A stretch of DNA of 64,000 nucleotides from Alsobacter metallidurans (GTDB lineage Bacteria > Pseudomonadota > Alphaproteobacteria > Rhizobiales > Beijerinckiaceae). Shown here one piece after another: positions 24,477 to 38,034 of this stretch. A model generated the notes under the pieces. It saw only the letters and a list, made by a program, of their open reading frames with translations. It did not search any database and was not told the origin of the DNA. The stretch spans positions 2,113,782-2,177,781 of the forward strand of contig NZ_BMES01000001.1 in the NCBI RefSeq assembly GCF_014636935.1, in the 5' to 3' direction. How positions within the stretch are numbered: position 1 is the first letter of the stretch; each line of letters starts with the position of its first letter. A program made the position numbers and the translations under genes.

Positions 24477-24506
24477 TCAGGGCAGATTGCGGCGCAATTG
24501 CCCTGA
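24477..24506 (+). promoter_or_regulatory. 30-base near-perfect hairpin upstream of the porin
   Basis: TCAGGGCA-g-ATTGC-ggc-GCAAT-TGCCCTGA pairs over 13 bases with one bulged G and a 3-base loop. No T-run follows, so a simple terminator is unlikely. It lies 95 bases before the start codon and could be a leader-RNA structure or a regulator site. Confidence 0.45.
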
Positions 24507-24601
24507 TTTCCGAATATTGCCATCAATGGCCGAAGAAGCGCTTTCGAAACCGATTCCGGCGCAGAGTTGAAGCAAGAAGACCTTTTGGGGAAACGCGGAC
24601 C

Positions 24602-27689
<3,088 letters not shown>

Positions 27690-27773
27690 CAAACGTCGTA
27701 CGCCGGAGAGGCGAGACCCACACGGCCGGCCCATCCCCCATGATCGGTCGGCGCCCGAAAGGTAGATCGACCC

Positions 27774-28184
27774 ATGCCGCTTCTTTACCCGGTTCTCGCC
27801 CAGGTGCTGCTGACCTTCGTCGTCCTGTTCGCCACGGGCTCGGCGCGCTTCAAGGCCCTGCGCGAGCGGCGGGTAAAGATCGGCGCCATCGCGGTCGCCA
27901 ACGAGGGTTGGCCGGAGGACGTGCGCAAGTTCTCCAACAACTACGCCAACCAGTTCGAGACGCCGGTCCTCTTCTACGTCCTGTGCGGCATCGCCATCTT
28001 TATCCGGGCGACCGACATCCTGATGCTGGTTCTGGCCTGGCTGTTCGTCGTAACCCGTGTCCTCCACGCCTTCATCCATACGGGCTCGAACGACGTCCAA
28101 ACCCGCTTTCGCGTGTTTCTGGCCGGCGTGGCCGTTCTCATCATCATGTGGGCGTTGATCGTCCTGAGGCTGCTTATTCCATGA
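27774..28184 (+). CDS. MAPEG family membrane protein
   Basis: A 136-residue integral membrane protein with four predicted helices: near residues 5-20, 65-80, 82-100 and 115-134. NNYANQFETPVLFYVLCG is the MAPEG core signature (E-x-P). Eukaryotic members are glutathione transferases or leukotriene synthases; the bacterial ones are largely uncharacterised. Its stop overlaps the next gene's start as ATGA, so it is coupled to the RsmB-type methyltransferase. Confidence 0.8.
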   Translation: MPLLYPVLAQVLLTFVVLFATGSARFKALRERRVKIGAIAVANEGWPEDVRKFSNNYANQFETPVLFYVLCGIAIFIRATDILMLVLAWLFVVTRVLHAFIHTGSNDVQTRFRVFLAGVAVLIIMWALIVLRLLIP

Positions 28185-29479
28185 CACCTGCCGCACGCCT
28201 CTCCGCCGCCATCGAAGTCCTGGCCGACATCGAGACCCGCCGTCGCCCAGCCTCGGACGCCTTGAAAGATTGGGGCCTCGCCCACCGCTTCGCCGGTTCG
28301 GGCGACCGCTCCGCCATCGGCAGCCTCGTGTTCGACGCTCTGCGCCGAAAAGCCTCGAGCGCCTGGATCGCGGGCGCGGACACGCCGCGCGCCGTTCTGA
28401 TGGGCTCGCTCATTCTGGCTCATGGCTGGGACGTCGACCGCCTCGCGGCGCTTTTCACGGGCGAGCGCTTCGCGCCCGAGCCGCTGACCGACGAAGAGCG
28501 CGTGGCGCTCACCACCCGCACGCTGGATGACGCGCCGGCCTGGGTGGCGGGCGACTATCCCGAATGGCTCGACGGGCAATTCTCGGCCGTGTTCGGCGAG
28601 AGCCGTGCCGAGGAACTCTCCGCGCTCGCGGCCCGCGCCCCGGTCGACATGCGGGTGAATGCGCTCAAAGCGACACGTGAGAAGGCCATGGCGGAGCTCG
28701 CCCATCTCGGAGTCGTGCCCACGCCGCACTCGCCTCTCGGCCTGCGCATCAACGTTCCCGAGAACGCCCGCGCGCCGAACGTGCAGTCCGAAGCCGCCTT
28801 CCAGAAGGGGTGGATCGAGATCCAGGACGAGGGCTCGCAACTCGCCGCGATGCTGGCCGCGGCCGACCCCGGGATGCAGGTGGTGGACCTGTGCGCCGGC
28901 GGCGGCGGCAAGGCGCTCGCCCTGGCGGCGCAGATGGACAACCGCGGCCAGATCTTCGCGACCGACAGCGACAAGCGCCGCCTCGCGCCGATCTTTGATC
29001 GTCTGACCCGCGCCGGCGCGCGCAACGTCCAGGTGAAGGGCCCCAAGGGCAAGGATGACGAGCCGCTGCGCGACATGCGCGGCCACGCCGACCTCGTTTT
29101 GGTCGACGCGCCCTGCACGGGCACGGGCACTTGGCGGCGCAATCCGGACGCCAAGTGGCGCGTCCGCCCCAACAGCCTCGACAGCCGCATCGCCGAGCAG
29201 GCGGCCGTGCTCGACAGAGCCGCGACGTTCGTGAAGCCGGGCGGCCGCATCGCCTATGTGACCTGCTCGGTGCTTCCGGCCGAGAACGACGAGGCCGTAG
29301 CGGGCTTTCTCGACCGCAACGCCGGCTACGCGGTGATCGCCCCCGCAAAGGCGGCCGCGGACGCGGGCCTTGGCGAGCTTGCTGCCTTTTCGAGCCCGGC
29401 CGGCCACGGGCTGCAGATGAGCCCAAAGCGCACCGGGACCGACGGCTTTTTTGTCGCCCTGTTGCGCCGCACGAGCTGA
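28181..29479 (+). CDS. RsmB/NOP-family RNA cytosine-5 methyltransferase
   Basis: A 432-residue S-adenosylmethionine-dependent enzyme. The N-terminal NusB-like part is followed by the Rossmann domain with VVDLCAGGGGKALALAA. The two catalytic cysteines appear in VDAPCTGTGTWRRNPD and YVTCSVLPAEN, the standard motif IV and VI arrangement of m5C RNA methyltransferases. The target is probably 16S rRNA, but the exact base cannot be inferred. The start overlaps the MAPEG stop. Confidence 0.9.
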   Translation: MTPAARLSAAIEVLADIETRRRPASDALKDWGLAHRFAGSGDRSAIGSLVFDALRRKASSAWIAGADTPRAVLMGSLILAHGWDVDRLAALFTGERFAPEPLTDEERVALTTRTLDDAPAWVAGDYPEWLDGQFSAVFGESRAEELSALAARAPVDMRVNALKATREKAMAELAHLGVVPTPHSPLGLRINVPENARAPNVQSEAAFQKGWIEIQDEGSQLAAMLAAADPGMQVVDLCAGGGGKALALAAQMDNRGQIFATDSDKRRLAPIFDRLTRAGARNVQVKGPKGKDDEPLRDMRGHADLVLVDAPCTGTGTWRRNPDAKWRVRPNSLDSRIAEQAAVLDRAATFVKPGGRIAYVTCSVLPAENDEAVAGFLDRNAGYAVIAPAKAAADAGLGELAAFSSPAGHGLQMSPKRTGTDGFFVALLRRTS

Positions 29480-29530
29480 CCCGCACCAAACGAGATTGCG
29501 CCGCTCCAGACAGGGGATTATCCGACCGCC

Positions 29531-31090
29531 ATGACCGAGCATCATCACGACAAGATCCTCATCGTCGACTTCGGCAGCCAGGTGACCCAGCTGATCGCGC
29601 GCCGCGTGCGCGAGGAGGGCGTCTACTCCGAGATCGTGCCCTTCCAGTCCGCCGGGAAGGCTTTCGCCGAGATGAAGCCCAAGGCTGTCATTCTCTCGGG
29701 CGGACCTGAGTCCGTTCACGAGGAGGGCAGCCCGCGCGCCCCTCAGGCCATCTTCGACAGCGGCGTGCCGGTGCTCGGCATCTGCTACGGCCAAATGTGC
29801 ATGGCCGCGCAGCTCGGCGGCGAGGTGGAGGGCGGCCATCACCGCGAGTTCGGCCGCGCCGAGGTCGAGGTGCTCGAGGAAGCGCCGCTGTTCGAGGGCG
29901 TCTGGACCAAGGGCGAGAATTATCCCGTCTGGATGAGCCACGGCGACCGCATCACCAAGCTGCCGCCCGGCTTCACGCGCTTCGGCGTCTCGCCCAACGC
30001 GCCCTATGCGGTGATCGGCGACGCCGCACGCAACTACTACGGGCTGATGTTCCACCCGGAGGTGATCCACACCCCGAATGGCGCGGCGCTGATCCGCAAC
30101 TTCGTGCGCAAGATCGCGGGCTGCGCCGGCGACTGGTCGATGAAGGCCTTTCGCGAGGAGGCCATCGCGCGCATCCGCGCCCAGGTCGGGCAGGGCAGGG
30201 TAATCTGCGGCCTTTCGGGCGGTGTCGATTCCGCCGTTGCGGCCGTTCTGATCCACGAGGCGATTGGCGACCAGCTGACCTGCGTCTTCGTCGACCATGG
30301 CCTGCTGCGCCTTGCCGAAGGCAAGAAGGTCGTGGCGCTGTTTCGTGACAGCTACAACATCCCGCTCGTGCACGTGGACGCCGAGGAAACGTTCCTGGGC
30401 GCCCTGGCCGGCGTGTCGGACCCCGAAACCAAGCGCAAGACTATTGGGCGGTTGTTCATCGAGGTGTTCGAGGCCGAGGCGAAGAAGGTCGGCGGCGCCG
30501 ATTTCCTGGCCCAGGGCACGCTCTACCCGGACGTGATCGAGAGCGTCTCTTTCACGGGCGGACCTTCGGTCACCATTAAGTCGCACCACAATGTCGGCGG
30601 CCTGCCCGAGCGCATGAACATGAAGCTCGTGGAGCCGTTGCGCGAGCTCTTCAAGGACGAGGTGCGCGTGCTTGGCCGCGAGCTCGGCCTTCCCGAAGCC
30701 TTTGTCAGCCGCCACCCGTTTCCGGGGCCGGGCCTCGCCATTCGGATCCCGGGCGAGGTCACCAAGGAAAAGTGCGACATCCTGCGTCTCGCCGACGAGA
30801 TCTACCTCGAGGAGATCCGCCGCGCCGGCCTTTATGACGACATCTGGCAGGCCTTCGCGGTGCTGCTGCCGGTGCGCACCGTCGGCGTCATGGGCGACGG
30901 CCGCACCTACGACTTCGTCTGCGGCCTGCGCGCCGTCACCTCGGTGGACGGCATGACGGCCGATTTCTACCCCTTCGACATGCGCTTCGTCGGCCACGTC
31001 GCCACCCGCATCATCAACGAGGTGCGCGGCATCAACCGGGTCGTCTACGACGTGACGTCAAAGCCGCCGGGCACGATTGAGTGGGAATGA
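29531..31090 (+). CDS. guaA: GMP synthase (glutamine-hydrolysing)
   Basis: A 519-residue bifunctional enzyme that aminates XMP to GMP. The glutamine amidotransferase half has the nucleophile in LGICYGQ (C85), and FHPEVIH completes the triad. The synthetase half has the ATP PP-loop [11 protein letters not shown]. The C-terminal dimerisation domain ends KPPGTIEWE, the standard end of GuaA. It completes GMP synthesis begun by guaB about 3.3 kb upstream on the same strand. Confidence 0.97.
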   Translation: MTEHHHDKILIVDFGSQVTQLIARRVREEGVYSEIVPFQSAGKAFAEMKPKAVILSGGPESVHEEGSPRAPQAIFDSGVPVLGICYGQMCMAAQLGGEVEGGHHREFGRAEVEVLEEAPLFEGVWTKGENYPVWMSHGDRITKLPPGFTRFGVSPNAPYAVIGDAARNYYGLMFHPEVIHTPNGAALIRNFVRKIAGCAGDWSMKAFREEAIARIRAQVGQGRVICGLSGGVDSAVAAVLIHEAIGDQLTCVFVDHGLLRLAEGKKVVALFRDSYNIPLVHVDAEETFLGALAGVSDPETKRKTIGRLFIEVFEAEAKKVGGADFLAQGTLYPDVIESVSFTGGPSVTIKSHHNVGGLPERMNMKLVEPLRELFKDEVRVLGRELGLPEAFVSRHPFPGPGLAIRIPGEVTKEKCDILRLADEIYLEEIRRAGLYDDIWQAFAVLLPVRTVGVMGDGRTYDFVCGLRAVTSVDGMTADFYPFDMRFVGHVATRIINEVRGINRVVYDVTSKPPGTIEWE

Positions 31091-31118
31091 GGCTGCATCG
31101 CACCGACGCGACCCCGTC

Positions 31119-31346
31119 ATGAGCCAGAAAGCCGCAACGCCGTCCCGTGAGCGCCGCATCAAGCGGCTTTGCGTGCGGCTGGGTCTGCATCTCATGACGG
31201 CGCAGAAGCCTGACAAGAACGTGCTCGCGCATGGCGGCTACATGCTGCGGGACGCCCAAACCATGAAGATCGTGTTTGGCGACAAGGACTACCTGTTCTC
31301 TGCCGACATCGACGAGATCGAGGATTACCTCGACACGCTGGGCTGA
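31119..31346 (+). CDS. Small conserved hypothetical protein
   Basis: A 75-residue protein of unknown function, starting MSQKAATPSRERRIKRLCVR. The C-terminus FGDKDYLFSADIDEIEDYLD is acidic, after a basic N-terminal half. Natural amino-acid balance and the lack of Arg/Ala bias argue that it is real. An upstream in-frame codon at 31077 would overlap guaA; the ATG at 31119 is more likely. It lies between guaA and the NnrU gene. Confidence 0.6.
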   Translation: MSQKAATPSRERRIKRLCVRLGLHLMTAQKPDKNVLAHGGYMLRDAQTMKIVFGDKDYLFSADIDEIEDYLDTLG

Positions 31347-31476
31347 TCCGCTTCGTTGGGGCTTGGGGGCGCCGCGCCGGCGGCCAATGGCGGCGTGGGC
31401 CGCGCGGCGCGTCTCACCCAAAGCTTGCGGGCCGCGACGCGAGCCGCGAAGGTAAAGCGTTGCAGCAGGGCGCCTC

Positions 31477-32052
31477 ATGACCATTCTCATTCTCGGCATC
31501 GTCGTTTTTCTCGGCGTCCACACGCTCACGACGCTCCGGCCCACGCGCGAGGCGCTCGTCGCCCGCATGGGGGAGGGGCCCTACAAGGGGCTTTACAGCC
31601 TCGCCTCTTTGCTGGGGCTCATTCTCATCGTGTACGGCTTCAAGAGCTATCGCGACACGGGTTACATCCAGGTCTGGGATCCGCCAGCCGGCATGCGCCA
31701 CGCCACGATGCTGCTGATGTGGCCCGCCATGATCTGCCTGGTGGCCGCCTATGTGCCGGGCGGCATCAAGCGAGTTTTGAAGCACCCGATGCTGGTCGCC
31801 GTGAAGCTCTGGGCCTTGGCCCACCTCCTCGTGAACGGGGACCTCGGCTCGATGATCCTGTTCGGGTCATTTCTGGCCTGGGCAGTTTACGACCGAATCT
31901 CGGTGAAGCGCCGCGAGCGCGCGGGCGAGATCAAGATCCAGTATGGCGGGCGACTGAACGACGTGGTCGCGGTGGTGCTCGGGACGGTGCTCTATGGCGC
32001 CTTCATCTTCCTGCATCCGCTGCTGATCGGCGTCCCGGTGGTCAATTTCTGA
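31477..32052 (+). CDS. NnrU family membrane protein
   Basis: A 191-residue integral membrane protein with about five helices. LGVHTLTTLRPTREALVARMGEGPYKGLYSLASLLGLILIVYGF is the usual NnrU start pattern (residues 13-56, given by key segments HTL, YKGLYSL and GLILIVYG). NnrU homologues were first found near nitric oxide reductase regulators; their activity is not known and related proteins include isoprenoid enzymes. No denitrification gene is nearby. Confidence 0.8.
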   Translation: MTILILGIVVFLGVHTLTTLRPTREALVARMGEGPYKGLYSLASLLGLILIVYGFKSYRDTGYIQVWDPPAGMRHATMLLMWPAMICLVAAYVPGGIKRVLKHPMLVAVKLWALAHLLVNGDLGSMILFGSFLAWAVYDRISVKRRERAGEIKIQYGGRLNDVVAVVLGTVLYGAFIFLHPLLIGVPVVNF

Positions 32053-32172
32053 AGCATTGGCGAGGCCGGCCCGGCATGACAAAGCCGCGCCCCCGTGTTA
32101 ATCGCCTGCGCGACAGTGTCCCGCATGTCGGGCGAACGGGCCGAACGGCCCCCGAGAGGAACTTAGCCGGCC

Positions 32173-32835
32173 ATGGCCGACATTTTTCGCGAGATTGACG
32201 AGGACGTCCGGCGCGACAAGGCGCTCGAGTTCTGGAAAAACCACGGCTCCAAGCTGATCGCGGTCGCGTTCGTGGCCGTCGCGGCGACCGGCGGCTGGCG
32301 CGCTTACCAATCTTATGAGGCGCAGCGCGCCGAAGCCGCGGGCGCCCGTTTCGAAACCGCGATCGAAAAGTCGCGCGCTGGCGATACCGACGAGGCCGAG
32401 CAGGAATTCGCGGCCATCGCCAAGGATTCCACGGCCGGCTACCAGCGCCTGGCGCGGTTCCGCCAAGCCGCCGAGCAGGCCAAGCAGTCCCCCGCGGACG
32501 GCGCCAAGACCTATGACGCGTTGGCGGCAGACACGAGCGTCGCCCCGATCCTCCGGGACCTGGCGCGCTTGAGGGCGGCCATGCTGCTCGCCGACACTGC
32601 GAGCCTGGACGAACTGCGCACGCGCTTGCAGCCGCTCCTGGCCGCCGGCAACGCCTGGGGCGCCAATGCGCGCGAGCTCCTCGGTCTCGCCTCGTTGAAG
32701 GCTGGCGACTACGACGCTGCCGGCAAGGCGTTCGACGAGATCGTCACCGACCGCAACGCCCCGCCGTCGCTGAAACAACGGGCGGACCTGCTGCTCGGCA
32801 TCGTGCGTTCCGGACCCATCAAGCCGGCCTCCTGA
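32173..32835 (+). CDS. YfgM-like tetratricopeptide membrane protein
   Basis: A 220-residue protein with a short cytoplasmic N-terminus (ADIFREIDEDVRRDKALEFW), one membrane helix at about residues 27-45, and a periplasmic helical repeat domain. This is the shape of YfgM, an ancillary subunit of the SecYEG translocon that works with periplasmic chaperones. Standing directly before der supports this, since yfgM-bamB-der is a common order; here bamB is missing between them. Confidence 0.75.
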   Translation: MADIFREIDEDVRRDKALEFWKNHGSKLIAVAFVAVAATGGWRAYQSYEAQRAEAAGARFETAIEKSRAGDTDEAEQEFAAIAKDSTAGYQRLARFRQAAEQAKQSPADGAKTYDALAADTSVAPILRDLARLRAAMLLADTASLDELRTRLQPLLAAGNAWGANARELLGLASLKAGDYDAAGKAFDEIVTDRNAPPSLKQRADLLLGIVRSGPIKPAS

Positions 32836-32897
32836 GCCGGCCTTAGTCCTCGCGCGCCCGGCCGGAGCCGGACGCCGCGCCTGAAAAGAGGCCCGTC

Positions 32898-34274
32898 ATG
32901 ACCTTCACGGTCGCCATCATCGGTCGGCCGAATGTCGGCAAGTCGACATTGTTCAACCGCCTCGTCGGCAAGAAGCTCGCGCTGGTAGACGACCAGCCCG
33001 GCGTCACGCGCGACCGCCGCGAGGGCGAGGCCCGTCTCGGAGACCTCACCTTCACGGCCATCGACACCGCCGGACTGGAGGACGCCGACGGCGCCTCGCT
33101 GGCCGGGCGCATGCGCCAGCAGACCGAAGCCGCAATCCAGGACGCCGACGCGATCATCTTCGTGATCGACGCGCGTGCGGGCGTGACGCCCATCGACCGG
33201 CATTTCGCCGGGCTGGTGCGGCGCGCCGGCAAGCCCGTGGTGCTCCTTGCCAACAAGGCCGAGAGCCGCGCCGTGGGCCTGCAGACCTACGAGGCCTTCG
33301 GGCTGGGGCTCGGCGACCCGGTGCCGATCTCGGCCGAGCATGGCGAAGGTCTGTCGGACTTCTACGACGCGCTTCTTCAGGCCCTGCCGGAGCATACGGC
33401 GCTGCCCGAGGAGCCCTTCGAGGACGAGGAGCGCGATGGCGACGAGGAGGGCGACGACGTCGTTCGCCCCCTGCGCATCGCTATCGTCGGTCGCCCCAAC
33501 GCTGGCAAGTCGACGCTGATCAACCGCCTCCTGGGCGAAGAGCGTCTGCTGGTGGGACCGGAGGCCGGCATCACCCGCGATTCGATCGGCATCAACTGGG
33601 AATGGCGGGGCCGGCCCGTGAAGCTGTTCGACACCGCCGGCATGCGCAAGCGCGCCAAGGTGGAAGACAAGCTCGAGAAGCTCTCGATTGCGGACGGCCT
33701 GCGCGCCGTGCGCTTCGCCGAGGTCGTCGTGCTGCTGCTTGACGCCACCATCCCGTTCGAGAAGCAGGATCTCGCCATCCTGGGGCTCGTCGAGAAGGAG
33801 GGCCGCGCCCTTGTGATCGCGGTCAACAAGTGGGACCTGGTGGCGGGCGAACCCGGCAAGTTCAAGCAGATGGTCGCGGACGCCGAGCGGCTGATGTCCA
33901 ACGTCAAGGGCGCGCTCGTGGTGCCCGTCTCGGCGCTGACGGGCGAAGGGCTGGACAAGATGCTGGAGGCTTGTTTCAAGGCCTCGGAGATCTGGTCCAA
34001 GCGCGTCTCCACGGCGCAGCTCAACAAGTGGCTGACCCGCATCCTGGAGCATCACCCGCCGCCCGCCGTGTCGGGCCGGCGCATCAAGATCCGCTACATG
34101 ACGCAGGTGAAGGCGCGCCCGCCGCATTTCGCGCTGTTCGGCAACCAGATGGATGGGCTGCCTGACAGCTACGTGCGCTACCTCATCAACGGCCTGCGCG
34201 AGGCGTTCGACTTGCCCGGCACGCCGATCCGGATGAGCCTGCGCACGCCCGAGAACCCGTACGACAAGAAGTGA
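32898..34274 (+). CDS. der: Ribosome biogenesis GTPase Der (EngA)
   Basis: A 458-residue tandem GTPase needed for maturation of the 50S subunit. Two complete G domains are present: [11 protein letters not shown] with DTAGLE, and [11 protein letters not shown] with [19 protein letters not shown] and NKWDL. The C-terminal KH-like domain contains [19 protein letters not shown]. An acidic linker ([13 protein letters not shown]) joins the G domains. Length is in the normal range. Confidence 0.96.
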   Translation: MTFTVAIIGRPNVGKSTLFNRLVGKKLALVDDQPGVTRDRREGEARLGDLTFTAIDTAGLEDADGASLAGRMRQQTEAAIQDADAIIFVIDARAGVTPIDRHFAGLVRRAGKPVVLLANKAESRAVGLQTYEAFGLGLGDPVPISAEHGEGLSDFYDALLQALPEHTALPEEPFEDEERDGDEEGDDVVRPLRIAIVGRPNAGKSTLINRLLGEERLLVGPEAGITRDSIGINWEWRGRPVKLFDTAGMRKRAKVEDKLEKLSIADGLRAVRFAEVVVLLLDATIPFEKQDLAILGLVEKEGRALVIAVNKWDLVAGEPGKFKQMVADAERLMSNVKGALVVPVSALTGEGLDKMLEACFKASEIWSKRVSTAQLNKWLTRILEHHPPPAVSGRRIKIRYMTQVKARPPHFALFGNQMDGLPDSYVRYLINGLREAFDLPGTPIRMSLRTPENPYDKK

Positions 34275-34279
34275 GGGCC

Positions 34280-34582
34280 ATGCTGCGCGCGTCGACGATC
34301 CTCTGCGGCTTCGTGCTCCTGGCCGGCCCCGCGGCGGCGCAAACCGCGCGGGCGCCCGTTCAGGTCGACGCCTGCGCGCCGTGCCACGGTCTTGATGGCA
34401 TCGCCAAGGACGTCGAGGTGCCGCATCTGGCGGGGCAGAACGTCGTCTATCTCCTGAACCAGCTCAAGGCGTTCCGGACCGGCAAGCGGCCGCACAAGGA
34501 AATGCGCTACATGTCCCGCCACATGACGGAGCAGGACTTCGAGGCGCTTGCCGAATACTACGCCTCCCTGCCGAGGTCCTGA
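34280..34582 (+). CDS. Small periplasmic c-type cytochrome
   Basis: A 100-residue protein with a signal peptide (residues 1-20, ending GPAAA-Q) and one haem site CAPCH (C32, C35, H36). Several Met residues in MRYMSRHM could give the axial ligand. Size and the [20 protein letters not shown] segment match class I single-haem cytochromes of the cytochrome c553 type. I chose the ATG at 34280, with GAGGG upstream; a GTG at 34271 overlapping der is possible. There is no oxidase or dehydrogenase neighbour, so the partner is unknown. Confidence 0.85.
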   Translation: MLRASTILCGFVLLAGPAAAQTARAPVQVDACAPCHGLDGIAKDVEVPHLAGQNVVYLLNQLKAFRTGKRPHKEMRYMSRHMTEQDFEALAEYYASLPRS

Positions 34583-34637
34583 GCCGCCGCGAAAGCCGCC
34601 CTCGCGTCCAAGCGCCGTAAGATCGAGAAAGCTCGCC

Positions 34638-35477
34638 ATGTCTGACGCCAACCGCCCCAACCCCGTCGTGTCGATCGGCTCCGTCCGCTTCGGCAACGCC
34701 CTGCCGCTCGCGTTGATCGCCGGGCCTTGCGCGATGGAGAGCCGCAGCCACGCGCTCGAGATGGCGGCGGCGCTGAAGGAGATCACCGGCAAGCTCGGCC
34801 TGCCGTTCGTGTTCAAGACGTCCTTCGACAAGGCGAACCGGACCTCGGCGTCAGGACCCCGCGGCGTCGGCCTTGATGCGGCGCTAGGCGTCTTCGCCGA
34901 GATCAAGGAGACGCTCGGCCTGCCGGTTCTGACCGACGTGCACGACGCCGCCCAGTGCGCGCCCGTGGCCGCGGTGGTCGACGTTCTGCAGATCCCGGCG
35001 TTCCTGTGCCGCCAGACCGACCTGCTGATCGCGGCCGCGAACACGGGCGCGGTCGTAAACGTCAAGAAAGGCCAGTTCCTGGCTCCGTGGGACATGGCGA
35101 ACGTCGTCGCCAAGGTGACGGGCGCGGGCAACGCGAACGTGATGGTGACGGAGCGCGGCGCCTCCTTCGGCTACAACACGCTGGTCACCGACATGCGCTC
35201 GCTGCCCATCATGGCGGCCATCGGCGCGCCGGTGATCTTCGACGCCACGCATTCGGTGCAGCAGCCGGGCGGGCAGGGGACCTCCTCGGGCGGCCAGCGC
35301 GAGTTCGTGCCCGTGCTGTCGCGCGCCGCCGTCGCGGTCGGCGTGGCCGGCGTCTTCATCGAAACGCATGAGCAGCCCGAGAAGGCGTTCTCGGATGGGC
35401 CGAACATGGTGCCGCTGCGCGAGATGCCGGCGCTGTTGGAGCGCCTCATGGCGTTTGACCGGCTGGCGAAAAGCTGA
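34638..35477 (+). CDS. kdsA: 3-deoxy-8-phosphooctulonate synthase
   Basis: A 279-residue enzyme joining arabinose 5-phosphate and phosphoenolpyruvate into Kdo 8-phosphate for lipopolysaccharide. Family blocks are [10 protein letters not shown] near residue 27, [41 protein letters not shown], and [12 protein letters not shown]. Length is typical. It is convergent with queF, 4 bases apart. Confidence 0.96.
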   Translation: MSDANRPNPVVSIGSVRFGNALPLALIAGPCAMESRSHALEMAAALKEITGKLGLPFVFKTSFDKANRTSASGPRGVGLDAALGVFAEIKETLGLPVLTDVHDAAQCAPVAAVVDVLQIPAFLCRQTDLLIAAANTGAVVNVKKGQFLAPWDMANVVAKVTGAGNANVMVTERGASFGYNTLVTDMRSLPIMAAIGAPVIFDATHSVQQPGGQGTSSGGQREFVPVLSRAAVAVGVAGVFIETHEQPEKAFSDGPNMVPLREMPALLERLMAFDRLAKS

Positions 35478-35481
35478 CGGC

Positions 35482-35931
35482 TTAGCGCGCCCGGTAGGGC
35501 GGGACGCCTTGGTCCGGCAGCCAGAGCCCCTTCGGGGGCTCGGCGGTCTGCCAGAATACGTCGATCGGAATGCCGCCGCGCGCATACCAGTAGCCGCCGA
35601 TGCGCAGCCACCGGGGCGCCAGCAGATCCACCAGCTTCATGCCGATGCCGACCGTGCAGTCCTCGTGGAAGGCGCCGTGGTTGCGGAAGCTGGTGAGAAA
35701 CAGCTTCAGCGACTTGGACTCCACCAGCCACTCGCCGGGCGCATAGTCGATCACCAGGATGCCGAAGTCCGGTTGGCCCGTAACCGGGCAGATCGACGTG
35801 AATTCCGGCGCCGTGAAGCGCGCGAGATAAAGCGTTCCGGGATGCGGGTTCGGCACCCGGTCCAGCACAGCCTCCTCGGGCGACGCCGGGATGGCGCTCG
35901 GCTTGCCGAGCTGCGTGGTCTCGATGGTCAT
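35482..35931 (-). CDS. queF: NADPH-dependent 7-cyano-7-deazaguanine reductase
   Basis: A 149-residue unimodular QueF that reduces preQ0 to preQ1 in queuosine synthesis. The active-site Cys is C48 in [13 protein letters not shown], with the NADPH-binding [15 protein letters not shown] downstream (E71, S72, K73 region). Length matches the short type. It stands alone on the reverse strand inside a forward gene row. Confidence 0.95.
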   Translation of the reverse strand: MTIETTQLGKPSAIPASPEEAVLDRVPNPHPGTLYLARFTAPEFTSICPVTGQPDFGILVIDYAPGEWLVESKSLKLFLTSFRNHGAFHEDCTVGIGMKLVDLLAPRWLRIGGYWYARGGIPIDVFWQTAEPPKGLWLPDQGVPPYRAR

Positions 35932-36019
35932 GGTTCACCTGTGGCGGGCGCTGCGCCCACGGTTTGGCGGCGACTTAGCGCGTTTCATCCAAAGGGTCGA
36001 GGGTCAGCCTCCGACATAG

Positions 36020-37396
<1,377 letters not shown>

Positions 37397-37412
37397 CTGC
37401 TACTGAGACGGG

Positions 37413-37449
37413 GAGAGAGGGCCCGGCCGCTAGGCGCGGGCTCTCTTTT
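37413..37449 (+). terminator. Probable terminator after eno
   Basis: GAGAG-gg-CCCG pairs with CGGGCTCTC across a two-base bulge, followed by TTTT. It lies 17 bases after the eno stop and 56 bases before ftsB. Confidence 0.55.
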
Positions 37450-37504
37450 GATTGCCGGCCTGGACGTTAACGAACGCTCAACCATCGCGCGCCATCCTGC
37501 CCGT

Positions 37505-37837
37505 ATGGTCGTTCGCTATCGCCTCCGCAAGTTCCTGATTCCGCTCGCGCTCTACACGGCGTCGGCGTTGGTCGTGTCCTACTTTGTCTACCATGCGCAG
37601 CACGGCAGCCGCGGCATCGAGACCAAGATGGCGCTGAAGATGCAGATCCGCGGCTTGCAGGCGGATTTCGACTCCATCAAGGAAGAGCGCGTGGATTGGG
37701 AGCGCCGCGTCGCGATGCTCCGGCCCGCCACCATGGACCGCGATCTCCTCGACGAACGCGCGCGGCTCACGCTGAACCGCCTGCACCGCAACGACGTCGT
37801 GATCATGACGGGACCAGTCGCCGCCACCGTCCAATGA
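37505..37837 (+). CDS. ftsB: Septum formation initiator FtsB
   Basis: A 110-residue divisome protein. A short cytoplasmic N-terminus is followed by a membrane helix (about residues 11-28, IPLALYTASALVVSYFVY) and a periplasmic coiled coil (ALKMQIRGLQADFDSIKEERVDW region), then RPATMDRDLLDERARLTL. FtsB bridges FtsL and FtsQ in septal synthesis. I chose the ATG at 37505; an in-frame ATG at 37448 would place unrelated residues before the anchor. Its position after eno supports the call. Confidence 0.85.
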   Translation: MVVRYRLRKFLIPLALYTASALVVSYFVYHAQHGSRGIETKMALKMQIRGLQADFDSIKEERVDWERRVAMLRPATMDRDLLDERARLTLNRLHRNDVVIMTGPVAATVQ

Positions 37838-37871
37838 TGCGGTGCAGCAAGCGCTGCGTCGCAAAAAACAC

Positions 37872-37936
37872 GATGAACTAAAACTCAGTTCATCCACGAA
37901 ATTCGTGTAATCTCAATCGCTTGTCTTGTCGACAAG
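37872..37936. promoter_or_regulatory. Cluster of three palindromes upstream of pdhA
   Basis: Three symmetrical elements sit in 65 bases: GATGAACT/AGTTCATC with a 7-base spacer (37872-37894), CACGAA-A-TTCGTG (37895-37907) and CTTGTCGACAAG (37925-37936). The DNA here is more AT-rich than the surroundings. They lie about 100-165 bases before pdhA, where its promoter is expected. Dimeric regulator sites are the simplest reading; no regulator is identified. Confidence 0.45.
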
Positions 37937-38034
37937 TCGAATATGCCTGCCTTTGGGCCTCTCGCTTCTCCATTTCGCTTCGGCTAATGTCTTGCCGACA
38001 GTTGAACCCCGAATGGGGTGACAAGGAGGAGCCC

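Larger units (their letters stand above)
24160..24601. other. Regulatory gap upstream of the FadL-type porin
   Basis: About 440 bases between divergent genes. The left half is ordinary GC-rich DNA with no supported gene. The right half (24360-24600) is lower in GC and carries two inverted repeats (24403-24426 and 24477-24506), the latter forming a strong hairpin. This is probably the promoter and leader of the porin gene. Confidence 0.55.

Noticed and set aside
27974-30997. A reverse-strand open frame of about 1000 codons opposite rsmB and guaA.
   Set aside because: It is antisense to well-identified genes, and its His/Arg/Ala/Asp-rich composition is typical of GC-rich antisense frames.
32138-32151. 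A GGGCCG-AA-CGGCCC palindrome upstream of the YfgM-like gene.
   Set aside because: A short GC-only palindrome is expected often by chance in this composition, and nothing else supports a function.
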